A stretch of 58,665 bases of DNA from an uncultured Lachnospiraceae bacterium (GCA_900319245.1 ONNQ01000019.1:1-58665), one strand, 5' to 3'; numbered from the stretch's first letter, positions 25,445 through 33,739 are shown. Translations and numbers: made by a program. The notes: a model not told the origin generated them from the letters alone.

Positions 25445-27300
25445 AGGCGATCCCCTTTCCGGATCGGTTTGCCATCAGAGGGATGCGGTTCAGCATGAGG
25501 ATCTCCGTGCGTTTCCGGCACGGACTGCGCGGTTTCGCGGTCCAGCTTCGCGATCAGGCTGTCCAGTAAAATGATGGAATGTCCGTCGCTCATAATGGAG
25601 GATTTGAAGCTCGCACCCCGCTTCCGGATCACTTCGTCCGCCATATAATTGTAGATGAGCGTACCGATCGCAGGACTGTTAAACAGGTTGGTACTGGTGT
25701 TCTTGTGCGGTCCGTCCTCATAAAGCGGCGAGATGCCCAGGCCGTCATAGATGACCATGGAGATCTCCGGATACGGAAAGCGCGGCCGCAGGATAAAGAA
25801 ATTGGTCTCCCCCCGCCGGATTGGATCGGCGTCTGGCGATGCCATACGCAGCGCGATATTGTCCCGGATCATGACCAGCAGGCTGCGGATCATAGGCGCG
25901 GGGAAGCGAAGCGGCGAGTCACTCCAGTGGAGGCCCCTATAATCGACTGTATCAGAGATCAGATCCATGATCATACCGGTGCGGACCATATTCTTAAGCC
26001 CCTCCGGATGACAGATCGTGATCTTGCCGAAGCGGCTGGCGTCGTGGGAGCGTTGCTGTAATGTACCGATCGCGGAAAAGACAAGATCCTGAAAGTGCAG
26101 GAAGGCGTACTGGTCAAAGGGATCGATCAGTTTTCGAAATACCTGTTCGTACAGCGCCTTGTCGCCGCGGCTCTCCACATCCTTATAGAGTGCCAGCCAC
26201 AGCTGCGGCGGTACGTCGTCAAAACACAGATCGGAATGGATCAGCACCATCCTGTGCTGACTGTGCATCTGATAAAAGATCTGGTTGGGGGTTGCGGAAT
26301 GTGCCTTTTCAGACAGCTGCGCCTCCTTGGCGGTATTGTCAATGGAGAAGAAACGGTAGATATGAGACGCTTCTTCGTTGCCAAGATGGCACGCGTAACA
26401 ATCCCCGTTGTTGGTAAAAACAAGGAGATAATAGCTGATGCTGCCGTCTTCCGGGCTGTTTCCGGCTCTTACAGGATTCCTGGATGCGCCTTCCGCAGGA
26501 CGGCAGGTATGACGGATCAGGCACACATCTCTGTTGTCAAACCAGAAGCGACGGAGATTCTGCGCCTGATCCAGCTTGTAATCCTCCGCCAGAGACATCA
26601 GAGGCAGGACCGCGTTAAAAATGTGAAGGCCAAGGGTCAAGGCGTCCTTGTCCCCCTTTTCCGCCAGAGAGAGCTTGTGCCTCTCACGGTTCGATATATA
26701 ATGCCGCACGCGGATCTTCGTATCGGAGATGGGGAGAAGGAGACGGTCCAGTTCCTTGATGATCTGGGTGATCGTCATGATCCACAAGTCGGTTCTGCGG
26801 ACCCGTTTTCTCTCTATATCATCACGCGTCGGCACACAATTATAGATCGTCACTTTAAAATCATGCGCGAGGCGCGCGTCCGGATCGGAACCAGTCTGGG
26901 CTGTGAATTCTCCTGCCATTATTCGGGCGATGGATTCGGAGGACTCCATTGTGACAGTGCCGCTGGGATCCGTGTATTCGATATGGTCGGCGACCATGGA
27001 GAGCTCATCGGACAGCCGCCGGCTGAGCAGATCGGCAATGAGCTGCGCATAGTCCCCTGCCTCCGATGGAACGTCGGCCGAAGCCTTGGGGTATATATGG
27101 GATTCGAGAACCTTCGCCTCAGCGTCTGAGAGGGAGAGAACGTCGATTATGGAACGGATATTGTCGCTGCTGAAGCGGCGCGGCTCCTTGACAAACCGAT
27201 AAAACTTCTGGCGGGAGATTCCGATTTCCTTACAGAATTCGTCGACTGTCATTCCTTTTTGCTTCAGACTTCCCGCGATAAACGATAATAAATCACTCAT
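25441..27300 (-). CDS. Large HTH-domain protein heading the nuclease-ATPase operon
   Basis: This 619-residue protein begins with a Cro/CI-type helix-turn-helix (residues about 8-60, MTVDEFCKEIGISRQKFYRFV). The remaining 550 residues show no transmembrane segment, no zinc cluster and no catalytic motif I recognise. The middle part (YYLLVFTNNGDCYACHL) may be a ligand or sensor domain. The frame extends upstream to 27525, but that part is AT-rich leader; ATG 27300 with AGGA nine bases upstream starts the HTH properly. It is the first gene of an operon with an overlapping nuclease gene. It could be an autoregulator or a DNA-binding subunit of the nuclease-ATPase complex. Confidence 0.75.
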   Translation of the reverse strand: MSDLLSFIAGSLKQKGMTVDEFCKEIGISRQKFYRFVKEPRRFSSDNIRSIIDVLSLSDAEAKVLESHIYPKASADVPSEAGDYAQLIADLLSRRLSDELSMVADHIEYTDPSGTVTMESSESIARIMAGEFTAQTGSDPDARLAHDFKVTIYNCVPTRDDIERKRVRRTDLWIMTITQIIKELDRLLLPISDTKIRVRHYISNRERHKLSLAEKGDKDALTLGLHIFNAVLPLMSLAEDYKLDQAQNLRRFWFDNRDVCLIRHTCRPAEGASRNPVRAGNSPEDGSISYYLLVFTNNGDCYACHLGNEEASHIYRFFSIDNTAKEAQLSEKAHSATPNQIFYQMHSQHRMVLIHSDLCFDDVPPQLWLALYKDVESRGDKALYEQVFRKLIDPFDQYAFLHFQDLVFSAIGTLQQRSHDASRFGKITICHPEGLKNMVRTGMIMDLISDTVDYRGLHWSDSPLRFPAPMIRSLLVMIRDNIALRMASPDADPIRRGETNFFILRPRFPYPEISMVIYDGLGISPLYEDGPHKNTSTNLFNSPAIGTLIYNYMADEVIRKRGASFKSSIMSDGHSIILLDSLIAKLDRETAQSVPETHGDPHAEPHPSDGKPIRKGDRL

Positions 27301-27366
27301 AAGATCGATCCTGCGCTTTCCTATGAATTCTACACAAGCACAAAAGTATATTGCTTTATATCTTTT

Positions 27367-27375
27367 ATTATAACA
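27367..27375 (-). promoter_or_regulatory. Extended -10 promoter for the HTH-nuclease-ATPase operon
   Basis: On the minus strand the sequence reads TGTTATAAT, an extended -10 with a perfect TATAAT. Transcription would start near 27360, about 60 bases before the HTH start codon. No good -35 was found. Confidence 0.62.
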
Positions 27376-27449
27376 TACCATGAATAGACTGCACGAAAAC
27401 ACGAACGATAATGAATGTGCATCACGTGTTTGTAACTGTGAACGCGAAT

Positions 27450-27505
27450 TTTGTTTTAAAACAAATGCCTCAAAAATGGTATGATATAAAACAAATATAT
27501 CAAAA
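27450..27505. repeat. Palindrome and phased direct repeats, candidate operators
   Basis: TTTGTTTTAAAACAAA at 27450-27465 is a perfect 16-bp palindrome. AAAACAAATnnnTCAAAA occurs at 27458-27475 and again at 27488-27505, a spacing of 30 bp or about three helical turns. The layout suggests cooperative binding of a dimeric regulator upstream of the HTH operon promoter. Confidence 0.6.
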
Positions 27506-27654
27506 GGAAAAAATATTTTGGCCAAATTTTTATCTGTTTCATGATTATTCTATATTTTTTTTAGACAGAAATCATTGAAAATTTCATGAAACATCATTGC
27601 TTGTTCCAAAAAAGGACCAAAGCGGCGCGCCGTAAAGAGTTTTCAATGAAACGT

Positions 27655-27674
27655 ATCAACAATGTTGATATAAT
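27655..27674 (+). promoter_or_regulatory. WYL gene promoter overlapped by a palindromic operator
   Basis: ATCAAC-AAT-GTTGAT (27655-27669) is a perfect six-base inverted repeat. It overlaps the extended -10 TGATATAAT (27666-27674). A protein bound to the palindrome would block this promoter. The WYL start codon lies about 100 bases after the expected transcription start. Confidence 0.62.
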
Positions 27675-27782
27675 GACCATAGTCACAGTATTTAGACTAG
27701 ATATACAAGGTGCACGTTTTAAAGACGCTGCAGGAGCTTATACCTGCTATGCTGTTGATGCTTTGAGAAACGAGGGGAATGA

Positions 27783-28766
27783 ATGAGTGTAATCCGAAAT
27801 AAACAGAGACTTCTTCATCTCTATCGTTATCTGATGGAAAACACGGATGAAGACCATCAGATCACGACCAACGATCTGGTGCAGTTCTTGAAACAGGAGG
27901 ACGCCAATGCGAGTCGCAAGACCGTAAAGGACGATATAGAGGTCCTCGTCAAGGAAGGCATCGATATTATCACGACCAAGAGTTATTATAACTCGTATTT
28001 CATAGGGGAGCGCACATTCGAGATCCCGGAGATCACGTTTTTAGTGGACGGTATTGAGTCGAACGCATCCCTCACAGAAGAGAAAAAACAGAAGATCATC
28101 GAAAAGCTCCTTCGGATGCTCAGCAAGTACCAGGCGTCCAAGGTGCGGGTGAGCACCGCGATCCGCCCCAATCGCGGGACCGGCAGTGAGCAGCTCTATT
28201 ACACCGTTGACAGGATCACGGAAGCGATCAGCGAGGGGAAAAAGATCGAATTCCAGTACATGGAATATAACATCTCCAAAGAGAAGGTCCTTTGCAATGA
28301 CGGCGACTCCGTTTGTCTTACGCCGATGGTGATGATGAGCGGATATGACCGCTATTATATGCTTGGATACGACAGCGAGGAAAATGGGGTTGGCGCGTAT
28401 CGCGTCGATCGGATGCTCAGAACCCGCATGCGCAATGAATTGGGCGATCCCCGCGCGAAGGAAATCGACCTGGACACATTGATCGATGGGCTGTTTGGTA
28501 TGCAGACCGGGGAGGCGACGGAAGTCGTGCTGGAGTGTGCCAATGACATGATGGGAACGATCATCGATCGGTTTGGTATAGACGCCGACACTTGGAAAAG
28601 CACGCCCGACAGCTTTTATGTCAAAAAAGTGGTCTGCCTGTCGCCTGCTTTCTATGCATGGGTCTTCGGGCATGCCGGCAAGATCCGGATTGTCTCGCCG
28701 GTCGGCGTTGTCAACGAATACATGAATATGCTGCGCAACAATCTGCGCAATGAAAAGAGAAAATGA
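27783..28766 (+). CDS. WYL-domain transcriptional regulator
   Basis: This 327-residue protein has an N-terminal winged HTH (about residues 5-70, with ASRKTVKDDIEVLVKEGIDI as the recognition region), a WYL domain from about residue 140 (EGKKIEFQYMEYN, LTPMVMMSGYDRYYMLGYD) and a C-terminal WCX-like extension. WYL domains sense nucleic acids or nucleotide ligands and often control DNA-repair or phage-defence genes. GAGGGGA precedes the start by a few bases. It is divergent from the HTH-nuclease-ATPase operon and is followed by its own terminator. It probably regulates itself, the divergent operon, or both. Confidence 0.9.
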   Translation: MSVIRNKQRLLHLYRYLMENTDEDHQITTNDLVQFLKQEDANASRKTVKDDIEVLVKEGIDIITTKSYYNSYFIGERTFEIPEITFLVDGIESNASLTEEKKQKIIEKLLRMLSKYQASKVRVSTAIRPNRGTGSEQLYYTVDRITEAISEGKKIEFQYMEYNISKEKVLCNDGDSVCLTPMVMMSGYDRYYMLGYDSEENGVGAYRVDRMLRTRMRNELGDPRAKEIDLDTLIDGLFGMQTGEATEVVLECANDMMGTIIDRFGIDADTWKSTPDSFYVKKVVCLSPAFYAWVFGHAGKIRIVSPVGVVNEYMNMLRNNLRNEKRK

Positions 28767-28818
28767 GAGGCCTGGACGCGCCGCATGGTGCCCCGGGACC
28801 GCAAATCGAATTTGTAAG

Positions 28819-28850
28819 CCGCTGTGTGCACAATGCATACAGCGGTTTTT
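28819..28850 (+). terminator. Terminator after the WYL regulator
   Basis: CCGCTGT (28819-28825) pairs with ACAGCGG (28839-28845), with inner TGCA/TGCA pairing, followed by five T residues. Confidence 0.9.
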
Positions 28851-28898
28851 GCATGTTGCGTCAAAGAATGGTAGTATGAAACAATACAGTAAAGGGTG

Positions 28899-28904
28899 TA
28901 TAAT
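28899..28904 (+). promoter_or_regulatory. -10 element for the 28938-30572 gene group
   Basis: TATAAT preceded by TG lies 33 bases before the next start codon. No clear -35 is present at 17 bases. Confidence 0.5.
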
Positions 28905-28937
28905 AATGTGTTAAAAGAATCTAACAGGAGACGGATC

Positions 28938-29480
28938 ATGACAGAACAGTTATATGAAATCTATACAGACGACTCGGGCGCCTTTACGGTCGGCCAGATC
29001 GTGGCCCAGAACGACGACGACATTGTCTTTCGGGGCGTTGACGAGGAAGGCAAGATCAGCGCCTATTACGCGCTGCCCAAAAAGATGATCGCGGAAATGG
29101 TGACAGACACGCCGTATCTGGCTAAGATCCGCAAGTATATGCGATACGGCAAGGAACATCCCTATAGTGGATGGTATGTTTTGCCGCAGCTGCCCTTAAA
29201 TCCGGAGGGGCCCATTCTCACGCAGGTCCTTCGGATCGCGGAGCGGGAAGGCGCGCTGGTGACAGTGGGCCGAAGCGGCGACGAGGAGCTTGTGTGCGGC
29301 TATGTCAGGGAGATCGAGAAGGGACGGGTCCTCATCGATTGTGTCGACCCGGAATCGGCGCAGAATCTCTCTCAGGTCAAGCTCCGGATCCGCGATCTGG
29401 AGTACATTGAGTATGGAAGCATCTCCAACATGCTGCTGACATACGCTAACCAGAACACATTGCCGAAAGAGGACGAATGA
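28938..29480 (+). CDS. Unknown cytoplasmic protein with a possible duplicated barrel
   Basis: This 180-residue protein is soluble, with no signal or membrane helix. It seems to contain two similar halves: TVGQIVAQNDDDIVFRGVD near residue 16 and VCGYVREIEKGRVLIDCVD near residue 115. Each looks like the start of a small beta-barrel (Sm or SH3-like), and each is followed by a short helix. I do not recognise a family. CAGGAG lies seven bases before ATG 28938, which is preferred over an in-frame codon at 28896. The stop overlaps the start of the acylphosphatase gene by four bases, so the two are translationally coupled and may act together. Confidence 0.75.
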   Translation: MTEQLYEIYTDDSGAFTVGQIVAQNDDDIVFRGVDEEGKISAYYALPKKMIAEMVTDTPYLAKIRKYMRYGKEHPYSGWYVLPQLPLNPEGPILTQVLRIAEREGALVTVGRSGDEELVCGYVREIEKGRVLIDCVDPESAQNLSQVKLRIRDLEYIEYGSISNMLLTYANQNTLPKEDE

Positions 29481-30052
29481 ACGGGCCGCTTGGCGCGGGG
29501 GAACTGCGCGAACTGATCGGGACGATATTGTTATGTCTGATGGGGCTTTTCGCAGCCGTGTGGATCGTGTACAGAAACTGGTCCGGGATCAAGGAACTCT
29601 GTACCGATGAGGACGGCAACTTTGATCTGCTCGGAGGGCTGGAGAGGCACTTTTCCGGAGGCGGATCGAGCGGCGGCGCACAAGTTTCGCCGGAAGAGGT
29701 CACAGCGGACGAGGACGTGATGCAGCGGCTCATCAGACAGAAAGGAGCGCAAATGGCGGATTTTGACCCTGCCAAAGACTGGATCAGGGAACATATTATA
29801 TTCCATGGAAGAGTCCAGGGCGTCGGCTTTCGCTACCAGGCTATGTACGCGGCCCGCAGCTTCGACCTGACGGGCTGGGTGGAAAACCTGCCGGACGGCT
29901 CTGTTGAAATGGAAGTGCAGGGGACGGCTGTGGGAATCGGCAAACTTTTGACCCACTTACAGAGCGGCCACTGGATCCGGATCGACAAGATGGACATGGA
30001 AGAGATGGCGGTCGTGCCGGACGAGCGGGGCTTCGGCGTCAGGGGATATTAA
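29477..30052 (+). CDS. acyP: Membrane-anchored acylphosphatase fusion with internal start
   Basis: The long form has 191 residues: a transmembrane helix (about 14-32), an acidic glycine-rich linker and a complete acylphosphatase domain from about residue 93. The enzyme hydrolyses carboxyl-phosphate bonds such as acetyl phosphate or acylated regulators. The catalytic arginine lies in GRVQGVGFR and the catalytic asparagine in GWVENLPDGSV, 18 residues apart as in the family. A second start, ATG 29753, has its own strong AAAGGAG and would give a free 99-residue enzyme of the normal family size. The long form is coupled to the preceding gene by ATGA. One gene may thus supply both membrane-bound and soluble enzyme. 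Confidence 0.87.
   Translation: MNGPLGAGELRELIGTILLCLMGLFAAVWIVYRNWSGIKELCTDEDGNFDLLGGLERHFSGGGSSGGAQVSPEEVTADEDVMQRLIRQKGAQMADFDPAKDWIREHIIFHGRVQGVGFRYQAMYAARSFDLTGWVENLPDGSVEMEVQGTAVGIGKLLTHLQSGHWIRIDKMDMEEMAVVPDERGFGVRGY
29741..29755 (+). promoter_or_regulatory. Internal ribosome binding site and start in acyP
   Basis: AAAGGAG (29741-29747) lies five bases before ATG 29753-29755. The start falls exactly at the beginning of the acylphosphatase domain. Confidence 0.7.
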
Positions 30053-30095
30053 AGATATTAAAGAAATGAAAGCGGGCCGGGAGGAGAAGAGAGCA

Positions 30096-30572
30096 TTGGA
30101 AGCACAGCTGAGCACGCTCTGTTATCTGGAGCAGGACGGGCGGTATTTGATGCTGCACCGTGTCGTCAAGAAAAATGACGTCAACAAGGACAAATGGATC
30201 GGGGTGGGCGGTCACTTCGAAAAGGACGAGAGCCCGGAGGAGTGCCTTCTGCGGGAGGTCCGCGAGGAGACCGGCTACACGCTGACGTCCTACCGATTCC
30301 GGGGCATCGTCACCTTTGTGTCCGGGGACGGCGTCACGGAATACATGCATCTGTTTACGGCGGACGGCTTTACGGGGACGCCGACGGCGTGCGACGAGGG
30401 CGTCCTGGAATGGGTGCCCAAGGACGAGATTGACAACCTGAATATCTGGGAGGGGGACAAAATATTCTTCCGCCTTCTGCGGGCGGACGCCCCGTTTTTC
30501 TCGCTCAAACTCGTCTATGACGGAAACGGCGGGCTTGTAAGCGCCGCACTGAACGGAAAAACGATGGAATAA
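30096..30572 (+). CDS. MutT-like Nudix hydrolase
   Basis: This protein of 158 residues is a Nudix hydrolase of the MutT/8-oxo-dGTPase kind, removing damaged nucleotides or other nucleoside diphosphate derivatives. The Nudix box is perfect: GHFEKDESPEECLLREVREETGY-type, with G, then five residues, E, then seven, REVREETGY. The frame opens at ATG 30066 without a ribosome binding site. TTG 30096 has GAGGAG nine bases upstream and yields the usual MutT-like beginning (STLCYLEQDGRYLMLHR), so it was chosen. It lies 43 bases after acyP and 22 bases before the carboxypeptidase gene, likely in one operon. Confidence 0.87.
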   Translation: MEAQLSTLCYLEQDGRYLMLHRVVKKNDVNKDKWIGVGGHFEKDESPEECLLREVREETGYTLTSYRFRGIVTFVSGDGVTEYMHLFTADGFTGTPTACDEGVLEWVPKDEIDNLNIWEGDKIFFRLLRADAPFFSLKLVYDGNGGLVSAALNGKTME

Positions 30573-30594
30573 AAAAGGACATAGATTTTACAGT

Positions 30595-31413
30595 ATGATT
30601 GATCACGAACAGAAAGTACCGGGGAGAAAGGAGCTCCTCACGGCCGGGGCGGTAGCCGCGGCAGCCCTGCTTGCGGCAGCGGGCGTCCGGTTTATGAACA
30701 CGACCGGTTCGAAGCCGGCGGAAGGACCCGCGGAGACGGCGAGTTACACCACGCCTTCCGAGGGGGCCGCATATGTAAAGATCTGCCGGGACGGCGCCTA
30801 TGCGGCGCAGGTTATGCTGCCTGCGGGGGACCAGACCTTTACGCAGAAGGAGCTGATTTTGGTCAACCCCTGGCATCTTTTGCCCGAGAATTATGAAGCG
30901 GAACTGGAGAACGTGGAGTACGGGCACAGGATGGATGTCTGCGCAGCGGAGCACTTACGGGATATGCTGGCAGATTGCAGGGGGGCGGGTTACGCACCGC
31001 TGGTCTGCAGCTCCTACAGAGAGCGGAGTAAGCAGGAGAGCCTGTTTGCCAACGATGTGAGACGGTTCATGTACCGGGGCTATACCGAGGAAGAAGCAAT
31101 CGAGGAGACGGCGAGAAATGTTGCTGTACCGGGGTCGAGCGAGCACGAGGCGGGGCTTGCGGCGGATATTGTCTATGCGGGCCGGCAGGTCCTGGACGAG
31201 AGCCAGGAGCTCAATGAGACGCAGCAGTGGCTCATAGAACACTGCTGGGAGTATGGATTTATACTTCGCTACCCGCGGGACAAGCAGGAGATCACCGGCA
31301 TCACCTACGAGCCCTGGCATTATCGATATGTGGGGATGGAAGCAGCAGAAGAAATCATGTCACGCGGCATTTGCCTGGAAGAATACTTGGGCGTCATCGA
31401 CGCGGATAGATGA
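30595..31413 (+). CDS. VanY-like D-alanyl-D-alanine carboxypeptidase (M15B)
   Basis: This 272-residue protein has an N-terminal membrane anchor or signal (about residues 16-33), a linker, and a zinc D,D-carboxypeptidase domain. Zinc and catalytic motifs are SSEHEAGLAADI (the SxHxxGxAxD motif) and EPWHYRYV. VSSYR-like LVCSSYRERSKQE precedes them. The enzyme trims the terminal D-alanine from peptidoglycan precursors on the outer face. VanY genes can be part of glycopeptide resistance sets, but no vanH/A/X genes are nearby, so this is more likely ordinary cell-wall remodelling. It follows the Nudix gene closely. Confidence 0.9.
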   Translation: MIDHEQKVPGRKELLTAGAVAAAALLAAAGVRFMNTTGSKPAEGPAETASYTTPSEGAAYVKICRDGAYAAQVMLPAGDQTFTQKELILVNPWHLLPENYEAELENVEYGHRMDVCAAEHLRDMLADCRGAGYAPLVCSSYRERSKQESLFANDVRRFMYRGYTEEEAIEETARNVAVPGSSEHEAGLAADIVYAGRQVLDESQELNETQQWLIEHCWEYGFILRYPRDKQEITGITYEPWHYRYVGMEAAEEIMSRGICLEEYLGVIDADR

Positions 31414-31462
31414 TTTTTGCGCTGTCATGTGATACATTGTTAGTTATAGGGAGGTAACGCAT

Positions 31463-33100
31463 ATGGAACAAAATCGTGTATACGTTACAGGTCACAGGCA
31501 TCCCGATACGGATTCCGTGGCCGCAGCAATTGGATATGCATTTTATAAAAGAGCAAACGGCGTGAAGGCCATCCCCTGCAGGCTTGGCAAGCTGAGCGCG
31601 GAGACCAAATACCTGCTCAAGCGGTTTGGCTTCGAGCAGCCGATGCTTTTGGAAGACGCCAGATACAAGCTCGGTGAGATCGACCTCGATGAACCCGTCT
31701 CGATTTCGCCCGACAAGACGCTGTTTGAGGCAATCCAGATCCTGCAGAAGAACAACAGACAGATCTGCAGTGTGCTTGACAACGACGGAAAACTTCTGGG
31801 CATCGTGACAAGAAGCGACGCCGCGGATCTTTCCATGGGAGATACGGCCAGCACATCCAAGCTTTTGCAGGATACGCCGGTCGAGTGCATCAACACGGCG
31901 GTCAGTGGCCGGATCGTCTATCAGGATCCCGAGAGCCGCATCAACGGCAAGGTGAGTATTATCGCGCTCACCAAGGAAAAGCTGACAGACTTTGACTTTA
32001 AGGACAAGATCCTGATCACGGGCAATGATCCCAAGGTGCACAAGGAACTGGTTGAGATGGGGCCGGGCGTTCTGATCGTCGTGCGCACTGACGAAGTGGC
32101 GCCGGAAGTCATTGAGGCGGCCAAAAAACACCACGTCTCCATTATCATCTCAGGTCACGAGACGATGAATACGTCCCGCTATGTATATTTTGCCCCCCGG
32201 GTATCCAGGATCATGAAGAGAAACCCGGTCAAGTTCTATGCATCGGAGCTGGTGGAGGACGCGGGCCGCAAGATGCTGCGCAGCAGATTCCACGCGTATC
32301 CGGTCATCGATGACAACGAGAAGCTTCTGGGCTATGTATCCCGCTATCACGTCATGAATACGGGCAACAAGAAGATCATTCTCGTCGACCACAACGAATT
32401 CTCGCAGTCTGTAAAGGGCATTGAGAAGGCGGAGGTTCTGGAGGTTATTGATCACCACAGGATCAACGACTTTTCCACCAACAGACCGGTGGCGTTTAGA
32501 AATGAGATCATCGGAAGCTCAGCGACCATCGTCGCGACGATCTTTAGAGAGAACCAGATTCCCTTCCCCAAGAACCTGGCGGGCCTTCTTCTGGGCGCCA
32601 TTCTCTCCGATACGCTCAAATTCCAGTCGCCGACGACGACGCCCAAGGACATCGCGACCGCGCAGATGCTGGCTGGCGTTGCAGGGCTGGATATCGATGA
32701 ATTTGCCAAGGATATGTTCTCTGTCAGCGCCAACATCAAGGGCAAGACGATCCAGGAGCTGCTCAATCAGGATATCAAGTTCTTCAACATCGAAGGCTGC
32801 AAGACCATGATCTCGCAGGTCATCGTGACATCTGCCGATACGGCAAGGGCGATGGAGTCACAGGTACAGCAGATGCTGGATGTCTTTACCAAGAAGAAGG
32901 GACTGGATCTGTGCATCATGGCGTTTACGAGCATTCTGGAGAACGGATCGGTGATCTTTGCGTCCGGCGACAAGGCGGCGTGGGCGCACGAGGCGTTCCC
33001 CGACAAGGAAGGAGAGACTCTCACCCTGCAGAAGGGCGTCCTCTCCAGAAAATCACAGCTCCTGCCCAGGGTCACGGCGGTCGTACAGAAGTACTCCTGA
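31463..33100 (+). CDS. ppaC: Manganese-dependent inorganic pyrophosphatase with CBS and DRTGG domains
   Basis: This 545-residue cytoplasmic protein is a family II inorganic pyrophosphatase. The DHH domain starts with VTGHRHPDTDSVAAAIGYAF and continues after a regulatory insert with EVIDHHRINDF and GAILSDTLKFQSPTTT. The insert of about 240 residues holds two CBS motifs around a DRTGG domain, the architecture known from Clostridium CBS-PPases, where AMP and ADP inhibit and ATP or Ap4A activate. It hydrolyses pyrophosphate to drive biosynthesis. The start follows GGGAGG. It is probably the last gene of the preceding group or a single unit. Confidence 0.95.
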   Translation: MEQNRVYVTGHRHPDTDSVAAAIGYAFYKRANGVKAIPCRLGKLSAETKYLLKRFGFEQPMLLEDARYKLGEIDLDEPVSISPDKTLFEAIQILQKNNRQICSVLDNDGKLLGIVTRSDAADLSMGDTASTSKLLQDTPVECINTAVSGRIVYQDPESRINGKVSIIALTKEKLTDFDFKDKILITGNDPKVHKELVEMGPGVLIVVRTDEVAPEVIEAAKKHHVSIIISGHETMNTSRYVYFAPRVSRIMKRNPVKFYASELVEDAGRKMLRSRFHAYPVIDDNEKLLGYVSRYHVMNTGNKKIILVDHNEFSQSVKGIEKAEVLEVIDHHRINDFSTNRPVAFRNEIIGSSATIVATIFRENQIPFPKNLAGLLLGAILSDTLKFQSPTTTPKDIATAQMLAGVAGLDIDEFAKDMFSVSANIKGKTIQELLNQDIKFFNIEGCKTMISQVIVTSADTARAMESQVQQMLDVFTKKKGLDLCIMAFTSILENGSVIFASGDKAAWAHEAFPDKEGETLTLQKGVLSRKSQLLPRVTAVVQKYS

Positions 33101-33158
33101 AGATTTTTGGGAGAATGCTTCTAAGGACTTTCGGAGAATAGAAAATGCGGCAGCTCGA

Positions 33159-33186
33159 TTGACGAACCTTGCATTGTAGATAGTAT
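33159..33186 (+). promoter_or_regulatory. Promoter for the zinc-ribbon protein gene
   Basis: TTGACG (33159-33164) and TAGTAT (33181-33186) are separated by 16 bases. The start codon is 16 bases after the -10, which leaves a very short leader containing the GAGGTGAT site. Confidence 0.5.
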
Positions 33187-33201
33187 ATGAGGTGATAGAA
33201 G

Positions 33202-33720
33202 ATGTCTTTTTGGGAAGAATTAGGACAGAAACTGACGCAGAACGGCCAGGAGGTCATGCAGAAGACGCGCGAGATCGCCGGCGTTGTCACGATGAACGCG
33301 GATATTTCTGATTCAAAGAGAAAGATCAGAGATCTTTACGCAGAGCTTGGCGAGCTGGTCGTCAACGAAGCGTTTGAAGGGATGAGTGCGGAAGCGATCA
33401 AGCAGGTGCTCGGCGATGAGCATGCGGATGACAAGAATATCGAGATCGTTTTACGGAATTGGAAAGCAATCTACTCCAAAGCGATGTTCATCCGTTCCGA
33501 GCAGGAAGTGATCGCGATCAATGAAGCGAAGATCAATGAACTGAAAGCGGAGACGAAGTGCCCCGCCTGCGGCAGCAGGATTTCGAAGGGCATCAGCTTC
33601 TGCCCCAACTGCGGTGCAAAAATTGTGCCGCCGCAGGAAGCACCTGCGGCCAATGAGGCGGCGAAGCAGGCGGCTGCGCCGGAGAATACAGGCGCGGAAA
33701 CCGCGGAAGATAAGCAGTAA
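33202..33720 (+). CDS. Coiled-coil and zinc-ribbon protein
   Basis: This 172-residue soluble protein has an N-terminal helical region of about 110 residues (SFWEELGQKLTQNGQEVM), then a zinc ribbon with CPACG and CPNCG about 15 residues apart, and a flexible Ala/Glu/Pro tail. The helical part plus C-terminal zinc ribbon matches a loose group of zinc-ribbon proteins in Clostridia without known function. GAGGTGAT precedes the start. A 41-codon membrane-peptide gene follows 19 bases later and probably shares the transcript. Confidence 0.82.
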   Translation: MSFWEELGQKLTQNGQEVMQKTREIAGVVTMNADISDSKRKIRDLYAELGELVVNEAFEGMSAEAIKQVLGDEHADDKNIEIVLRNWKAIYSKAMFIRSEQEVIAINEAKINELKAETKCPACGSRISKGISFCPNCGAKIVPPQEAPAANEAAKQAAAPENTGAETAEDKQ

Positions 33721-33739
33721 TCAGAGGAGGCAAGTGGAA

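Larger units (their letters stand above)
27301..27782. other. 482-bp AT-rich divergent control region
   Basis: This stretch separates the minus-strand HTH operon from the plus-strand WYL gene and is much more AT-rich than the surrounding genes. It holds an extended -10 promoter on each strand, a 16-bp perfect palindrome, an 18-bp direct repeat with 30-bp period and a 15-bp inverted repeat. A 66-codon frame at 27586-27786 is judged to be chance. No RNA gene was recognised. Confidence 0.7.

Noticed and set aside
27586-27786. 66-codon plus-strand frame ending in an ATGA overlap with the WYL gene
   Set aside because: It runs through the palindrome and promoter of the WYL gene, its starts have no ribosome binding site, and its composition is that of non-coding DNA. 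A short leader peptide from an internal ATG cannot be fully excluded.
30595-31413. Glycopeptide resistance role for the VanY-like gene
   Set aside because: No vanR, vanS, vanH, ligase or vanX genes are nearby. The neighbours are Nudix and pyrophosphatase genes.
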